A DNA stretch of 64,000 nucleotides from NCBI GenBank assembly GCA_012064415.1, contig SSNU01000208.1, forward strand, positions 1 through 64,000, in the 5' to 3' direction. Within the stretch, counting starts at the first letter, position 1, and each line of letters begins with the position of its first letter. Positions 1 to 13,200 of this stretch are shown here, one piece after another. The notes under the pieces are model-generated. The model had not been told where the DNA came from. It worked only from the letters and a program-made list of their open reading frames with translations, and made no database searches. The stretch comes from Gyrodactylus bullatarudis. Taxonomy: Eukaryota; Platyhelminthes; Monogenea; Gyrodactylidea; Gyrodactylidae. A program made the position numbers and the translations under genes.

Positions 1-210
1 TCATATAGAGAACAAGACGATAATATCTCTCCTCATAACACCAGAAACCAAAGAAAATACTCGATTCTCCTCGGAAACATCCTCTGTCTCCAGGCCAGAT
101 TCAAACTTTCATTGGATTCAATCCCTTTCACAACCGTCAAATCAACCTGTACATTCCTCCAGAAACTCATCCCAGAGGACGAAGACCTCTTCAGAAACTA
201 TTTTTCCTAA
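1..210 (+). CDS. Partial ORF, C-terminal end, unknown product
   Basis: An open frame runs in from the left edge in frame 1 and stops with TAA at 208-210, giving about 69 residues with a Leu/Phe-rich end (…LIPEDEDLFRNYFS). Base composition is clearly richer in C than the AT-rich DNA that follows, which argues for real or recently real coding sequence. An AATAAA-like stretch lies about 35 bp after the stop. I do not recognise the family. It could be the last exon of a gene that starts outside the window, or the end of a retroelement ORF. Confidence 0.35.
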   Translation, partial: SYREQDDNISPHNTRNQRKYSILLGNILCLQARFKLSLDSIPFTTVKSTCTFLQKLIPEDEDLFRNYFS

Positions 211-2789
211 TTGTACATACTTATTTATATTTTATTATCAGTTTAATAAAAAAAAGATTTCTATTCCAAAATGAATGAAAATAATAATTTTGAAAGAATC
301 AGTAAAATTTGAAGAAACACACGAAAAACTATCATATTCTCAATTTTCATTCATCAAGTAAGCTGGTAACAATACACTTGACTAATCCAAAATCTGTTTT
401 CTAATCAAGATAATAGCCTTTCTAGCGATTGTATTCCATTATATATGTGGTATGCATTCTATAAATAACGAAAAACTAGCCGTTATACGAATACTTACTC
501 AAATGAAGAGAACAAATAACAATGAAACTTTAATCCAAAAAATAGCAAAACATTAAAACATTTATTCACAGATATATCGATATTAATGTAATAGTGAAGC
601 ACTTATACTTACAAAGATTATCTACAATTATTTCGTTTTAGGTCGCTTCTAAGTGGTAATATATCCCAAAGATTCGTCTTATTTGGTAATGGATTAGCCC
701 ATGTCTTATTTTGGACTCATTAGCATGCCACAACCTGTGGTTTGAATCTAGGACCTCTCCCATTGTAGCTCACTATAATTGGTTAGCAGAATCTAAAGAG
801 TTCTATTATTCTCCACAAGAGAATTAATCAATATTAAGAAACCCCTACTGAATTCTTATTGGTGAATTTAATCTCAACCAATCAAATTTTAGTCTAAATC
901 TTTTAATTTGACTGATATATAATTCAGAATATTAATATATCTCGTGTAGAGAAATTTGATCACATAAAATGAACGATACAAATGTGATAGACTCTGCCAA
1001 AATGGAGTTGAAATAATTATGACCTTCCATTTGCTGTCGTGATTAAAAAAAGAGATAATAAATTTTCTCAATCGCTAACAAAAAATAGCGAGATTTGTAG
1101 TGATAAAAGCTGTTTCTTTGATTCATTTCCCCTTGTTTCATTTGTGTCAATCTGGAGATAAAATTTTATTCTTGTCTCCAATCTTTCCTTCAGATCAGGA
1201 TCATTTCACTTTTCTTTTCATTTCAATCACTGATAAAACTGTATAATCTCTAAATTTTAGAAAAATTAGTTATTTCCAAGATAAAATTAAACGTTTAAGC
1301 CATGATTCTGTTTCAAAGATTCTTAAAGTAATGATGATTAACCTATTTTCTTAAAGAAGAACTTTTATTTATTCGAATAAAATATGATTCATTAAGCTAC
1401 AATGATTTATTGATGATTTTAATTTAAAAATGACTCGTTTTCAAGAACCCACTCACATAAGTCAAAGGGAATAAAGTAAGAAACTTTTAACGAGAATTAG
1501 AAAATGTTATATTTCTACTTTGAAGTAAACATGGATCTCGAGGCATTTTCTAAGATTTATTTCACTGAAACTGGATTTAAATTGTGTTTTTTCTAGAATT
1601 TTCCAGCTTCAATTGTGATAAATACAGGTTTTTAATTTTCAGGTATCAGATTCTAACCCAAGTGAGTTACATAAAAAACTTTTATACCTCAAACGGGATG
1701 CAATATCATCCATAAGAAAATTACAGAAGTTGGTTTCTTGGACAGCAAATTATGTCTTGACAATAAAATCTTAGTATGATTTTCTATAGCTAGGAAAAGA
1801 TTAATACCAAGCTACTTTCATCTTCTCAAAGAAGAAGAAACATTTAATATGCATGTAAAAATAAAGAGTATTCAAAGACCGCTACACACCTAAATATATG
1901 GAAAAGATCAATCACAAATGGAGAACAATGAAAAAAACTTTGCCGAAAATAGACAGTTTCTATCTAAATCTATTTCTACTGTTTTAGTCTTGATATTACA
2001 ATTATAATCATTCTAGTTCTTTCTCCTATAGAAAAAGAAGAAATTATTTTATTACTACAGATTGAATATCAAAATAAATCAAATAGCTACTAATCTAAGG
2101 ACTTTGTCGATGTTTCAAGCTCCTCATAATTTGCCATGTCCCCTATGTTAATATTGAAGAGAATATTCTATAGAATGATGATAGAATTATCGAGCGAATT
2201 CAACTCCAATCCTATTGGTAGATTTTGGAATGCATATGCTTAAATCTCGCACACTGATTGGCTGACCTAGTTCATTGTAAATATCTCTTAGGTCATTTAG
2301 ACTTTTGAATCAGGATTTATATTTTTTATCAGGAGTTATTTTTTGAATATAATACTATATATACTTAGTATTAGAAATAAAAACTGTGCAAATGCCTGTA
2401 ATCAGTCAAATTTATAAAAAATTCAAATTTCCACATTTTTACCGATTCATACTCGCTCAATTAAAAGAATACCGATCTTATAGCGATTCACACCAATCGG
2501 TAAAAAACCCTAGTCATAGGTTAGATGAGTTCCTATAATTAAAAAAAATATTCTTTTAACATAAATATAGAACATTGGATATTAGAGATAGATTTTGGAA
2601 ATTTTCGATTTCTAGCCTGGGTCAGAATCTGAATGGGCTCTTCAGGAGAATTTGATTTATGCATAAAACATGTATGGTCTGAAATCTATTTGTGAACTGG
2701 TTTCAATAGAAACAATAGTTTTGTATTTAAAATTAGCGTGATGAAAAATTTGCTGAATTTGATTTCGGCCATTTATTCTCATGATAGAA
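211..2789. other. Non-coding stretch with one repeat relic
   Basis: No credible exon was found on either strand. Apart from a decayed copy of the hammerhead-bearing repeat (listed separately), it is unique-looking AT-rich DNA. The segment just before 2780, ending in CATGATAGAA, resembles a stretch near 10860-10910, so the retrozyme at 2790 inserted into an older dispersed repeat. Confidence 0.4.
589..772 (-). repeat. Relic of hammerhead repeat family A
   Basis: Read on the minus strand this matches the 360-nt unit at 2791-3150: the tRNA-like end, the ribozyme region and the 3' tail are all recognisable. The middle of the unit is deleted. The ribozyme core is damaged: the CTGATGA box reads CTAATGA and the stem II/GAAA/stem III part is truncated, so it should not cleave. 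Confidence 0.6.
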
Positions 2790-3240
2790 TGAATAGTGCC
2801 GCACCTATACTTACAAAGTTTAACTAGAAATATTTCGTTCTAGGTGCTTAGCTCGTATATCCCACTGGAACGTCTTATTTGGTAATGGATTAGCCCATGT
2901 CGCTGAATGTTACAGCTTACTAATGGATCCCACCGAGACTGGTACGAAAGAAACTCACAAAGCATTTAGAAATAATCTAAGTATACATATATGGTGGACA
3001 TATACGCGCGTTTCGTCCTTTTTCTGGACTCATCAGTATGCCACAACCTGGGATTTGAACCTCGGACCTCTCGCATTGTAGTCCAACATCCCATGCAACT
3101 CGGATTACTTCTATATGCTCTTTGGTACCCCTAGGGTTTTGCTAACTAATGAATAGTGCCGCACCTATACTTACAAAGTTTAACTAGAAATATTTCGTTC
3201 AAGGTGCTTAGGTTGTATATCCCACAGGAACGAAATATTT
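2790..3240 (-). mobile_element. Retrozyme-like insertion, family A (1.25 tandem units)
   Basis: Direct comparison shows that the sequence from 2791 restarts at 3151, an exact 360-nt period, and then stays nearly identical for about 80 bp. The insertion is thus one full unit plus a quarter of a second. The 10-bp sequence CATGATAGAA lies on both sides (about 2780-2789 and 3241-3250), consistent with a target-site duplication. On the minus strand the unit holds a tRNA-like box B region (3051-3061), a hammerhead ribozyme and a non-coding tail. There is no ORF. Small non-autonomous retroelements with hammerheads, inserted as partial tandem multimers, are known as retrozymes in plants and animals; assignment to that class is inference. 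Confidence 0.75.
2997..3042 (-). ncRNA. Type I hammerhead ribozyme, apparently intact
   Basis: On the minus strand the order is: stem I strand GGCATA (3042-3037), core CTGATGA (3036-3030), stem II GTCC/GGAC with a 7-nt loop, GAAA (3014-3011), a short self-complementary stem III CGCGCG (3010-3005), then TA and the second stem I strand TATGTC (3002-2997). Stem I closes with five Watson-Crick pairs and one G-U. All conserved core residues are present and the predicted cut follows the A at 3003. The core closely resembles the schistosome SINE hammerhead. Stem III has almost no loop, as in elements thought to work best as dimers. Confidence 0.88.
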
Positions 3241-3530
3241 CATGATAGAAGCTAAAATATTTTTCTCCTAATCATTTTCAATATAGTATAAGTAAAATTA
3301 GTCTTGCGGATCAACTATTTCTATCGAAGACTCTTCTTCAATGACTACTTGAAAGTAATGCTAATATCAAATTTGAGACATTTTTACTAGAAATGGAACT
3401 TGAGCACTATCACTGCCACTTTAATAGAAATTTTAATTTTGGACAAAAATTTATATTGTTCATTCTGATCCACATTTTCACCCAGAGAAAATTATATTAA
3501 ACATATTAGAATTATTATTATTTATTATTA

Positions 3531-4690
3531 ATAATTTCCCTGATCCTACTCAACATGGTTTTATTAGATCCAAAAGTACATGTTCTAATATACTAGATTT
3601 TCTTAATTACTCGTTGCCTCTTAAATCATCCGGTAAATTCATTATTATTCATTTTATTGATCTTTCGAAAGCCTTTGACCGCCTCAAATTCTCTTATATT
3701 GTCAATAAACTCATCTGTTTAGGTTTGGATAGTTCTCTTATTAATATGATTATTCTTTTTCTTACGCGTCGTAAACAATCGGTTAAATTCAATTCCTTTA
3801 CTAGTTCTTATTGTGAAATTTCCTCAGGCGTTCCTCAAGGTTCTTCTTTAGGTCCTTTGCTTTTTAATTTATGCATGTCGGATATCCAAATTCCTGACAA
3901 AATTGGTAAGATTTTTAAATACGCGGATGATATTAAAATTGTCTGTAATGTGAACAACTCTCTCGACATTATAAAAATTAATAATTATTTTGATTCCTTC
4001 AAAAATTTTCTTTCTAAAATGGGCCTGGAAATCAATAGATCTAAGTGTAAACTCCTTTTGCCCAATGGTCTCCCTGATACCTTTCTCTCTAACCTTCACC
4101 TTCCTGGTGAGTTCGTCAACACTAATATTGATCTAGATTTTGAATTGGATGCTTCCTTAAAAATTGCTCCTTTGTCTAAAATTGGTCTGATTAACTCCAA
4201 TTATGTAATTAATAGATTCTCCTCTTCCACTGGTCTTAAAATCTCGGGTTATAAAAAATTTGTTCTTCCTCATTTGGATTACCTTTCCCCTCTCCTTCCT
4301 CATATCAATAACTCTAATTCGCTTACCATTGAAAGGATCCAATACAGATTTCTTCATTCCTGTTTTCCTAATATTGATTCTTATAATTCACTAATAATTT
4401 CGCCTCTTTCTCCGAACCAATCCGTAAATGTTATTCCCTCCGTTACACAGCCTACTCGTACCATTTTATCCTCAATCAATTTAGATGTTTAGACTCTAAA
4501 TTTACGCTCTCGGATTGTGATAACCTTTATGATCTAAAATCAATAATCTCTTATTTAAGAACTAAACTTGATTACTCTTTGTCTCTTCTTTACTCTAATT
4601 TACATTTGACTGAATAAGTCCCCTTTTTGAGACATTTTACATTCAATAAAGTTAAACCTCTGACTGTGAGACAAAAGTTTGAATTGATTT
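3531..4690 (+). pseudogene. Broken non-LTR (LINE) reverse transcriptase
   Basis: An open frame from about 3531 to 4492 carries the reverse transcriptase core in order: an upstream QHGFIRSKST motif, block A with FIDLSKAFDR, block B with SGVPQGSSLGPLLFN, and the catalytic YADD box near 3920-3935. This arrangement is typical of jockey/CR1/I-type non-LTR retrotransposons. The N-terminal part (endonuclease and fingers) is missing. After a stop at 4490-4492 about 40 further plausible residues continue in another frame to 4617, so the copy is frameshifted. Its codons are less AT-skewed than the flanks. It is a dead 5'-truncated copy. Confidence 0.85.
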
Positions 4691-6218
4691 AGCACCTGGC
4701 TTGTTGTCGTTGCACACTTTGCAATCTATTCAGTGTGTATTAGAGACTAATTCTGCTGAAGGACCTTAAGAGGATATGCCTACCGCAGAAACCCAGGATG
4801 TCTCGTCTTGCTTATGGATTTTATGATTTAAAAAAAAAACTATATTTTTGAACATCTATGATTTCTCTGTACATATTTATGTTATTTATATCAATTTACA
4901 TAATATAATGTTGCAATTTCAAAAAAAAAGAATTTAGAAATCTATCCCCATTAGATATCAAAGCCACAGATTGATCTTTTAATTTTCTATACCACTAGTC
5001 ATCAAGTGATTCGTACGAATCTCTGCTTTCACACGATTCTCTGTAACAAATAGCTTATTCAATTTTCTAATCCATGTCTAAATATATACATGTAAAAGGT
5101 AATAAAATCTATAGAGAGTTAGAATTTATTACAGACTCTACAATGGCATGGAAGAAATCATGAGAGAGAGTAATGAACAACAGAAATGCATTAGTAGCTT
5201 ACTTACTTTTGTGTTATGATAAAAAGGTGCCCAGAGTTAGAGGGAGAGTGAAGCAGAGAGTAACGTATATAAATTTCCGTCATGTGATATTATTATTATT
5301 ATTTCTAATAAATTTTAAAGATATTTTCTCCATCCCATGAAAATTATATACTAAATTATCTCTCTCTCTATACTACAGATAATAATAATATAATATAATT
5401 TGAAAAAATATATTTTAAATTCATACATTTGTTTAGCTTGTGTACTGTTAATGGATAAAAATGTGATATATATCCTTATTTCATACCAAAGATTCTATTG
5501 ATTAACAAAGCGTAGTTCAGTTGGAATTATAAGAACACTATTCGAGTAGAGGGTCTCTCGTTTCAAGTAATTTTTTGATTACCGATTGAAGTTCATTCGA
5601 TAATTTCAAAACAATTTTATATTATAACTCCTCCGAAGAGACCCCGTGAAATATCACTGATGAATCACTGAACTCAACTTTCTTTCAACTGATTTCTAAA
5701 GAGTCAACGCACAGTGATGAACAGCAGCATGAGTGTAAAGATAAAATGGGATTTTTTCAAAAACAAACTCAAAATATTTTCCAGCAATCATTCTCTCTTA
5801 ATTAAGAATTCCTTTTCAAATGTTATGGAGAATAAATTTTTTTGAGGCAGAGTGTGTTTGTTTTGTCTCCTGGGTATTAGGGATCCTGGATTCCATTCAC
5901 TTTTCTCTCTATTAATGAGGCAAGTTTCTCACATTTCCCCCCTCATTTCTTTTGTAACCAGTCAACAGAAGAAGAAGAGGAAGAAGAAGGAAATTTGTAT
6001 AGAGGGAAAGAAGAAGTTGACAAAATTGCCCGATAAATTATTCATTGAAATGCAAATTATTTTTTATGAATCACAGGAAAAAGTCTCTTGGCATGCATAA
6101 TTAACAGTGGACAAGTTTGAGATCATTAAGACCATTAATCGCTGATTTACTTCAAAAAAGAGAATTGTCGAAAAGAGTTAACTCAAAAATATGACCCCTG
6201 AAAAATGGGAATGTCTAC
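4691..6218. other. Non-coding stretch
   Basis: AT-rich sequence with short simple repeats (an ATT run near 5290-5310 and ATA-rich tracts near 5385). An 82-codon open frame at 5852-6100 is lysine-rich from a purine tract and has no recognisable domain or splice context, so I do not call it a gene. Confidence 0.4.
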
Positions 6219-6682
6219 TAGACTTGGATGAAATTTCGTAAAACTGATGAAACCGGCTGTAATTTTGTTTAAACAATCTTTGAGCTATTTCTAAATCATT
6301 CCATCATGTCTGGCTGAGTCAACTCTTTAAATGATTCTTGAATCATATAAACAAAATTTCGGAAATTTTCAAATTTTGAACGTTCTTAATATTCTCTTGA
6401 TTTATATTTTCAATGTCCTAATCTTTTACATTCAAAATCCAAGATATGAAAAACTATTTAAATAAAATATTTTAAACTATTCATAACTGCATAAAGTTAA
6501 TAAAATTAAAATCAAAAACGTTCAAAATTTGAAAATTTCCGAAATTTTGTTTATATGATACAAGAATCATTTAAAGAGTTGACTCAGCCAGACATGGTGG
6601 AATGATTTAGAAATAGCTCAAAGATTATTTAAACAAAATTACAGGCAGTTTCATCAGTTTTACGAAATTTCATCCAAGTCTA
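6219..6682. repeat. Foldback element with 166-bp inverted arms
   Basis: Arms at 6219-6384 and 6518-6682 are near-perfect reverse complements with only scattered mismatches, separated by a 133-bp AT-rich loop. There is no ORF. It looks like a foldback MITE or a head-to-head pair of one repeat. The high arm identity suggests a recent origin or gene conversion between the arms. Confidence 0.85.
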
Positions 6683-7259
6683 CCAATAAATGAATGGGTA
6701 ATTCCAAAAGTCACTCCAAAACATTTTTGTTCTAGTGAGAATAAGTTGGAATATTGTCGAATAAGAATATTTTTGTAGAACACTATCAAGTTGTAATAAT
6801 ACTACATTAAGAATTAAGAAGAATCAAAAATAAACAATTCTTTAGTTTATACTCTACAAAATTACTTTTAATATTCTAATGGAAATTTACAAAACTGAAA
6901 ACTGTTTTATGCGAAATTCTTCTGAAAAAAAGGTTTATTACCTACGTGTAACGAGTTTTTAAAAATTAATATCTCAGTTTAGATTCAATCTACTAAATTA
7001 AACTATAGTTTTGTAATCAAAAACTAAACTTTGTGATAAAAGGATTGTGTGGTTAAAAATAAAATAATGATTTTATTTAAATCAAAATACTAAGGATATC
7101 TTTTATGGTGGTGGTAATCTCTCTGATGGTTTTCTTCCTACATATTATTATTATCAATATGCTTTTACTTGTTTATTTACAAGGTTGATACAAGTTTGAT
7201 GACAGAAAAAATGTATAATAATCACCAATGACTCATTATTGAATCGAATTCCAATGGTT

Positions 7260-7265
7260 TTTATT
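7260..7265 (-). promoter_or_regulatory. Candidate poly(A) signal of HECTD1
   Basis: AATAAA is read on the minus strand about 25 nt beyond the HECTD1 stop codon at 7290-7292. Position and motif fit a polyadenylation signal; in DNA this AT-rich chance matches are common. Confidence 0.4.
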
Positions 7266-7289
7266 ACTCTTCAATAGGATTTGATTAGC

Positions 7290-10200
7290 CTAGTTGAGAT
7301 AAAAACCAGTATAGTTACACGCATCCAAAAGACGCTCTTTTAACTCTTCTTTACTCTTGTAGATGGGCAATTTAAGAAAGTGTCTACACGTATTCACACT
7401 GGGATATGGCCCAGAGTCCTTGGAATCTTTCTTAACAACTGTTAATGGGGGCTGTAGATTCTTTAGTCCTCCGATTGGCAGGGAAGCTGAACCTGTAGTG
7501 AATTGGAGAAAGCGTTTAAGATCATCAGAATCCAGGTCGTCAGATAGGATTTCAATGAGCCAAATGTAAGTCATTGAGGATTTTGTAAAGCCATAATCAG
7601 GATGAGTGTATTTTTCAAGTTCATCCCTTGTCAGTTTGATGCCGATCTCGCCGGAAATCATCATTGACAATTCACTAGTTGTGCCAGTACTGAAGAGACT
7701 CAACCATTCAATCGAAATAACAGAGGAGAATCCGTCTGAATGGAAAAAATTCAATAAATATTCATTCAAAAGACTAATCAAATCAAGGAGATCATTGAGT
7801 TATCAGAAAAGAGTTTCTAATACGTTTGATTTCTTTCTTACTTTCTACTATTTATATCTTGTATAATCAAAATGAAGAATCCCTATATATTCGTAAGGGT
7901 TTAAATGGGGAAAATCAATAAGATTTCAGTGTCCATTCTGTGTTGACATTTTCAATTGCTCTTTTTCTATTACATAGGAAGATACCTAAGAATTATCTTA
8001 GGAAACATCACTCACACTTGAACAATATTTCGAGAGGAAATAAGAAAAAAGGGTCCAATTGATAGAAATAACCATTAGTGCATATTATTATTTTGTTGGA
8101 AGAGAAGAACTAAGGGTATTATTAGTCTAAATCAGTAATACTTATTAATTGTGAATAATTGTCTTCAACATTTTTTATACTGAGGACTGTAATCTAAATC
8201 ATACCCTTTGACCTATTAAAAAAGCCGAATTTTTATCATAATTATAAACCGACTACTTCCTTATAGAGCTATAAGTTTTTTGAAAATTATCAATCCAGAA
8301 AAAGAATATAACTTGTATTGCGTATAGACTCACTGATAAAAGAATCCAGCTGACGTTGTATCCCAGTGAATAAACAGAACCTGAGCATACCGAAAATGTA
8401 TTGCTCTAGATTCTGGAGTGTAACATGTTCATCTGGTGAGAATCCCTCTACAACAGCACAACTATCAAAATGATAGTTCTGAAAAAAGAAAATAGATTCA
8501 AGAGTAACTGATAAAGAAATACATAAAAGTCAATTGTTGTTTGATAACGAACCTTTGAGGTTGGAAGAAAGGACATTTGAAGAAGGAAATCATCAATATT
8601 CCCGCCGAATAGCTTGGTTGATAACTCTAAAAGTACTTCCTGGGGTAATCCATCCGGATAGGATGCTTCAAGGCATTGTTTCTTTCGAATGAATTCAATT
8701 GAGCTCTGGAAGAAGCCCCTCATTGATGGATACAACTCATAAAAGTCAGATAAGTCTAGGGTATCCTCCAGCCAATGATTTGTTGGTTTGCTTGATTTTA
8801 AATCTGTAAAAATATACTTTTATTTAACATTATGAAAGTCAGAGTGAGAAATAAAAAAAGCTAAAAGCTTAAAGATCATTTACAAACCACAAAAATCTGA
8901 CAGCTCTAAAGACTGGAGAGGCTCTTTTCATTGAAAAAGAAAAGCCCAATTTGTGCGTTCAGAAAGTAGCCATCAAACCACTACCTAGAGGAACTTTTTT
9001 ATGTTTTTAACAATTTTCGATCTATTGTTCATTTTTGTTGGAAATTCCAAAGAATCTTCGAGTTTTAAAATGAAAATCTTAAATACCCAACTTCCTTTTA
9101 ACTAACTCTATAGATGGAAATACCTTTTATTTCTTCGTTTTGTTTCATGTAAAGATTCAAGGAAAGATCCCAGATGATGGCAATTTCATTCAGTGAACTC
9201 AATTCTCAATCAATTTGCTGCCATCAATTTCAGAAACTAATTAATCACATCTTGGTAAAACTAAATTGAAGAATAAACTGTTGGGGATATTACAACAATG
9301 AAGCCGCATTATAATGACTTTTTGACAGATTCTTTCCCCTCTCTCTGTCTGTACACTCTGTCCACCACCCTCCATACAAAACGGATTCTGAGTCATTTTA
9401 TGAATGGACTAGCTCTCTTTATAATGAGAACATATAAAATTCATTTCTTTCAATAATAATGGAATATTTTTTATTTTAGATTCAGTGTTATTTTTTAACA
9501 CCTTCTTTTGCTGTTTACTTTGGTTATATTTATCTAGGGTTGATCATAAAAATGAACTTATTTAGGTTATGCATAGAGAATTTGGAGTTGGTAGTTGCAA
9601 CTGAATTCCCTTTTAATCCTTCATGTCCCATTGTTCCACCAGTGGAACACAACACTTTCTTGAGCGATAATTTGAATTAAAAGATAATTCATAGAGATAG
9701 CTTTTTCCTGATAGTGACTCAAGAATAGTAGCAAGTTTCAGATTATAATTTTCAACAAATCCTAATGCTTGACGCTAGTTTGGCCGTTACAATTCAATTT
9801 CTCTAAAGCTGCCTTGATAGATCATATTAATTTTTTCTTTCGTGGATTCAGAAATTATTGATTTTTTTATCTTTGAAAACGAATTGAAATCCTACATTCT
9901 TTCAAATTAATTTTACGGATTAATTTTCATCTGTCAAAGGGGGATATATAAGAGGATTGTGTTCAAGGAATACTCTCATAGATGTATGATCTTCTTCTTT
10001 TTTTACTTGTGATGCAAAATATTTGATAATTCCAGATCTTATTGGCCAAGTCGATTTTTTCAATTTATTCCTCCTTGGAAATCAATAGTTACTGTAATGA
10101 TTTAATTTTATGATATGTCATTCTTGATGAATTAGAAAAGTTATTCTGTGAGATGTCTACAAACAAACGGTGTCAGTTATTTCACAAATAAGACCTTTAT

Positions 10201-13200
10201 TTGGGGCATACTAATTATGAGTAGATTTCAAAAGTAGATTATTTCAAAAGTAGCGAGATAGAGCTGAAGTTTCATTTTTAGGCGTTCAATAGCAAAAAGA
10301 ATGAATTCCTCAGTAAAATTCGTATGATTCCACATAAAACTTGTTAATATTTTGGAATTTATAGTTTTAACGAAATTCCCATTTTTCTGAACTTTGTGTT
10401 GAAAGATTCAAATTTCACTAATCTCAACGTGAGAGAGTGCTCAAAAGTTGATTTTTAGGATCACGATTAGACGAAGAAATCAAATCTGATTTTGAGAATC
10501 AACCCATCATCGTATGAAAATTAAATATTTTTTTGTTCATTTTCCCTACTTGAAAATCGATGAAATTTTGTTGAATCAAGATCCCTGAAAAAGTATTATG
10601 GTGACAATCAATTTACTTGTCTTATTGTGATCTTAAAAGTCAACTTTCTATCACTATCTCACGTTGAAATCAGCAAAATTTGGCGTTACTTCAAGATTTG
10701 AAAGTGGGTCTCATGATTTACATTCACAAAAATTCGATTTCATGATGAAAATATTGAGAGTTGTATGAAAATCATAAATTCCTATCTTTATATTAATTAG
10801 ATGTTCCAGAACATATTTATGTACTGGTTTTAATAGAAAAATGATTTTGTATTAAAATTGGCTAAATTCAATTTCGTTCGTTTCTTTCATGATAGAAGCT
10901 GAAATAATTCTTTGAGCATACAAGAGAAAGATGTGTAAACACTAATGTCCTTTCAGAATTATAAGCAGAATGTAAGAATACTATTTAATAATACTTTGAT
11001 CGGATCCACATTCGGTAAGTGTCGTGATTATAGAATTAATTAACTTTCAAACATAACTCTAACAGATTGTATCAGTTTCTTGTGTTTGTAAGAGAACCAG
11101 ATGGATTCAGATTAAACAATTATTCTGAAGTTTATAATGTATTGTATCTCAGTCACTGCCATCTACACATAGTATTTATATCATGGCTGTTATGTAAGAG
11201 AATCTTATCTCAAATTATGGCAATAATAAAATACAATAATAACTCTTTGTAGAACAGAAGAATTTACATAAAGCTAGATTATATATTTATGTATGGGATG
11301 TAGCTAGGAAATTGCAAATTGTATCATGATAGTTTTTTATTTCCGTTGAAGGGGAAACAAACATTTCTAAAAAATATTATAGAGATATTATTTTTTATAT
11401 TGTGTAATAAGTAATATAATATGTACGATGTTGTAGCCTTAAGGGATCAGTTTTTGTCAACTATAATTATGATTCAGCTAAATTCAGAGGACTTCATTCA
11501 TGGGGACTGAGATCTCTATTTATTTGTATGCAGAAAAAAACAGAGGAATAAGTGAGTGTAAATAATCGATTTTGATTGGTTGTTAAAATTCTCGATATCT
11601 ATTGGTCAGAAGGAATAGAGCAAAAATCAACTAGCCTTTTGTTAGTTTTGAGTATGAAAGAGGGTTAAATACTCTACTTACTTTTGATTTCCATCTGGTC
11701 TAAATACTCGAATGAACGAAACAAATTAGCCTTTTCTAGGCAAGAGGTCTGGTCTGAAGTTTCATCCATCTCACTTGAAATTAACTGGTCTGATTTGTTG
11801 AGAGAATGAATTGAACGTTTCCTAAAATCGGGCAGATGTCGTATTTGAATAGAACTAGCAATGTGAGCTTGAATTGCTTTGAGAAAGATGTCGGAGAATC
11901 GAAGATCAAATCTTCGCTTGTCCTAAAGAAAAAAGCTCGATTAAATCTACTACAGTTGGATGTAATTTTTCAAAATTACTAAAATAGCCCATCGATATAA
12001 TAAATTTAATCTTCAAGTAATATTAATACCCTACCAAATTTCCCTTCAAAATATCTTTGTATGCTTCTGGAATACGATTTTGAAATTTTTCAAATTAAAA
12101 ACATTTTTTGACCAATCAAAATTGTAATATTAATGAAAAAAATTGAATTTAACTATTGAAAAATCAATTTTAATCGAATTTAAATTATTGAAAACGTTTT
12201 AAATTTGAAAAAAAATTTGTTTACCTTATTCCAGAAGCATGGAAATTTGGTGGGATTATATTGAAATACTTGAAAATTAATATCTACACAGTCATGGTTC
12301 TAAATAAATAGATTTATTATCAAAACAGTTGCTTCATTTCATTGATCCCTCCTATGTACCTGATATCAAGCAACTGTTCTATAACAATAACTTTTAGCTA
12401 AATTATGGTGCTTCAGTGAATACTCCAAACATTCTTCAACAGGTCACAAGTTTACGACATAATTGGAAAATTTTTGAAATTTCAAGGTTTCATTTTATTA
12501 AATTTTTTGTGTTGTTGTATCAAGAAAAAATCTATTCAATAGTTTGTCCGAAGGGATTACTGATAATTTTCAAATTTTTCATCAAGTACCTTCGAAAGTG
12601 GATTCACCTCAGTAGTATCGATGACCAAGAATGATGGGTCTATCAAAAGTTTAGTTCATGTCAAATTTTGATTATCACTAGGGTCTTAAAAATAGTACCA
12701 AAGAAAATAAAAAATAGAATCTCAAAAAGTAGATTAGAGTATTTCTAAGGGAATTCAAGGGATTTCGAGGGAAAAATAGTTTCGAGACATAGTTCAAAGC
12801 TTCGATCTAGATGATAACTTCTTACATGATAAAAGCTCGATATCAGGAATCTATCAGTTAGCAATCCATGAAAATTTTGATCAATCGTTTACTAATTGAG
12901 GAATGTTATATTCTGAGCCTAAATTAAAAAAAACAGTACAAAAGAGTACCGTGGAAATAATTTAGTACAGAAATAGTACCAACTATCTATCTAATAAATG
13001 GGATAAGATAGGAGATTTGGCCATTTAGATTATTAAAACTCAGCCAGTCCTTTGTCAAGAGTAAAAATAGGCGAAATAGTAATTTTTTGAGGCCCTAGTA
13101 ATCATTAATAAACTCATTCGTTTATTGAGAATTTATGTAACGTTCAGTCAAATAACTAAAAAGAAAATTTGTCACCTTTGAAGTTTTCAAAAAATTTGAA

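Noticed and set aside
5283..5310. CRISPR-like or satellite array
   Set aside because: It is only a short ATT microsatellite; no spaced repeat array was seen anywhere in the window.
5852..6100. 82-aa ORF with a Lys-rich stretch resembling a nuclear signal
   Set aside because: The lysines come from a purine-rich simple tract; there is no domain, splice context or biased codon use.
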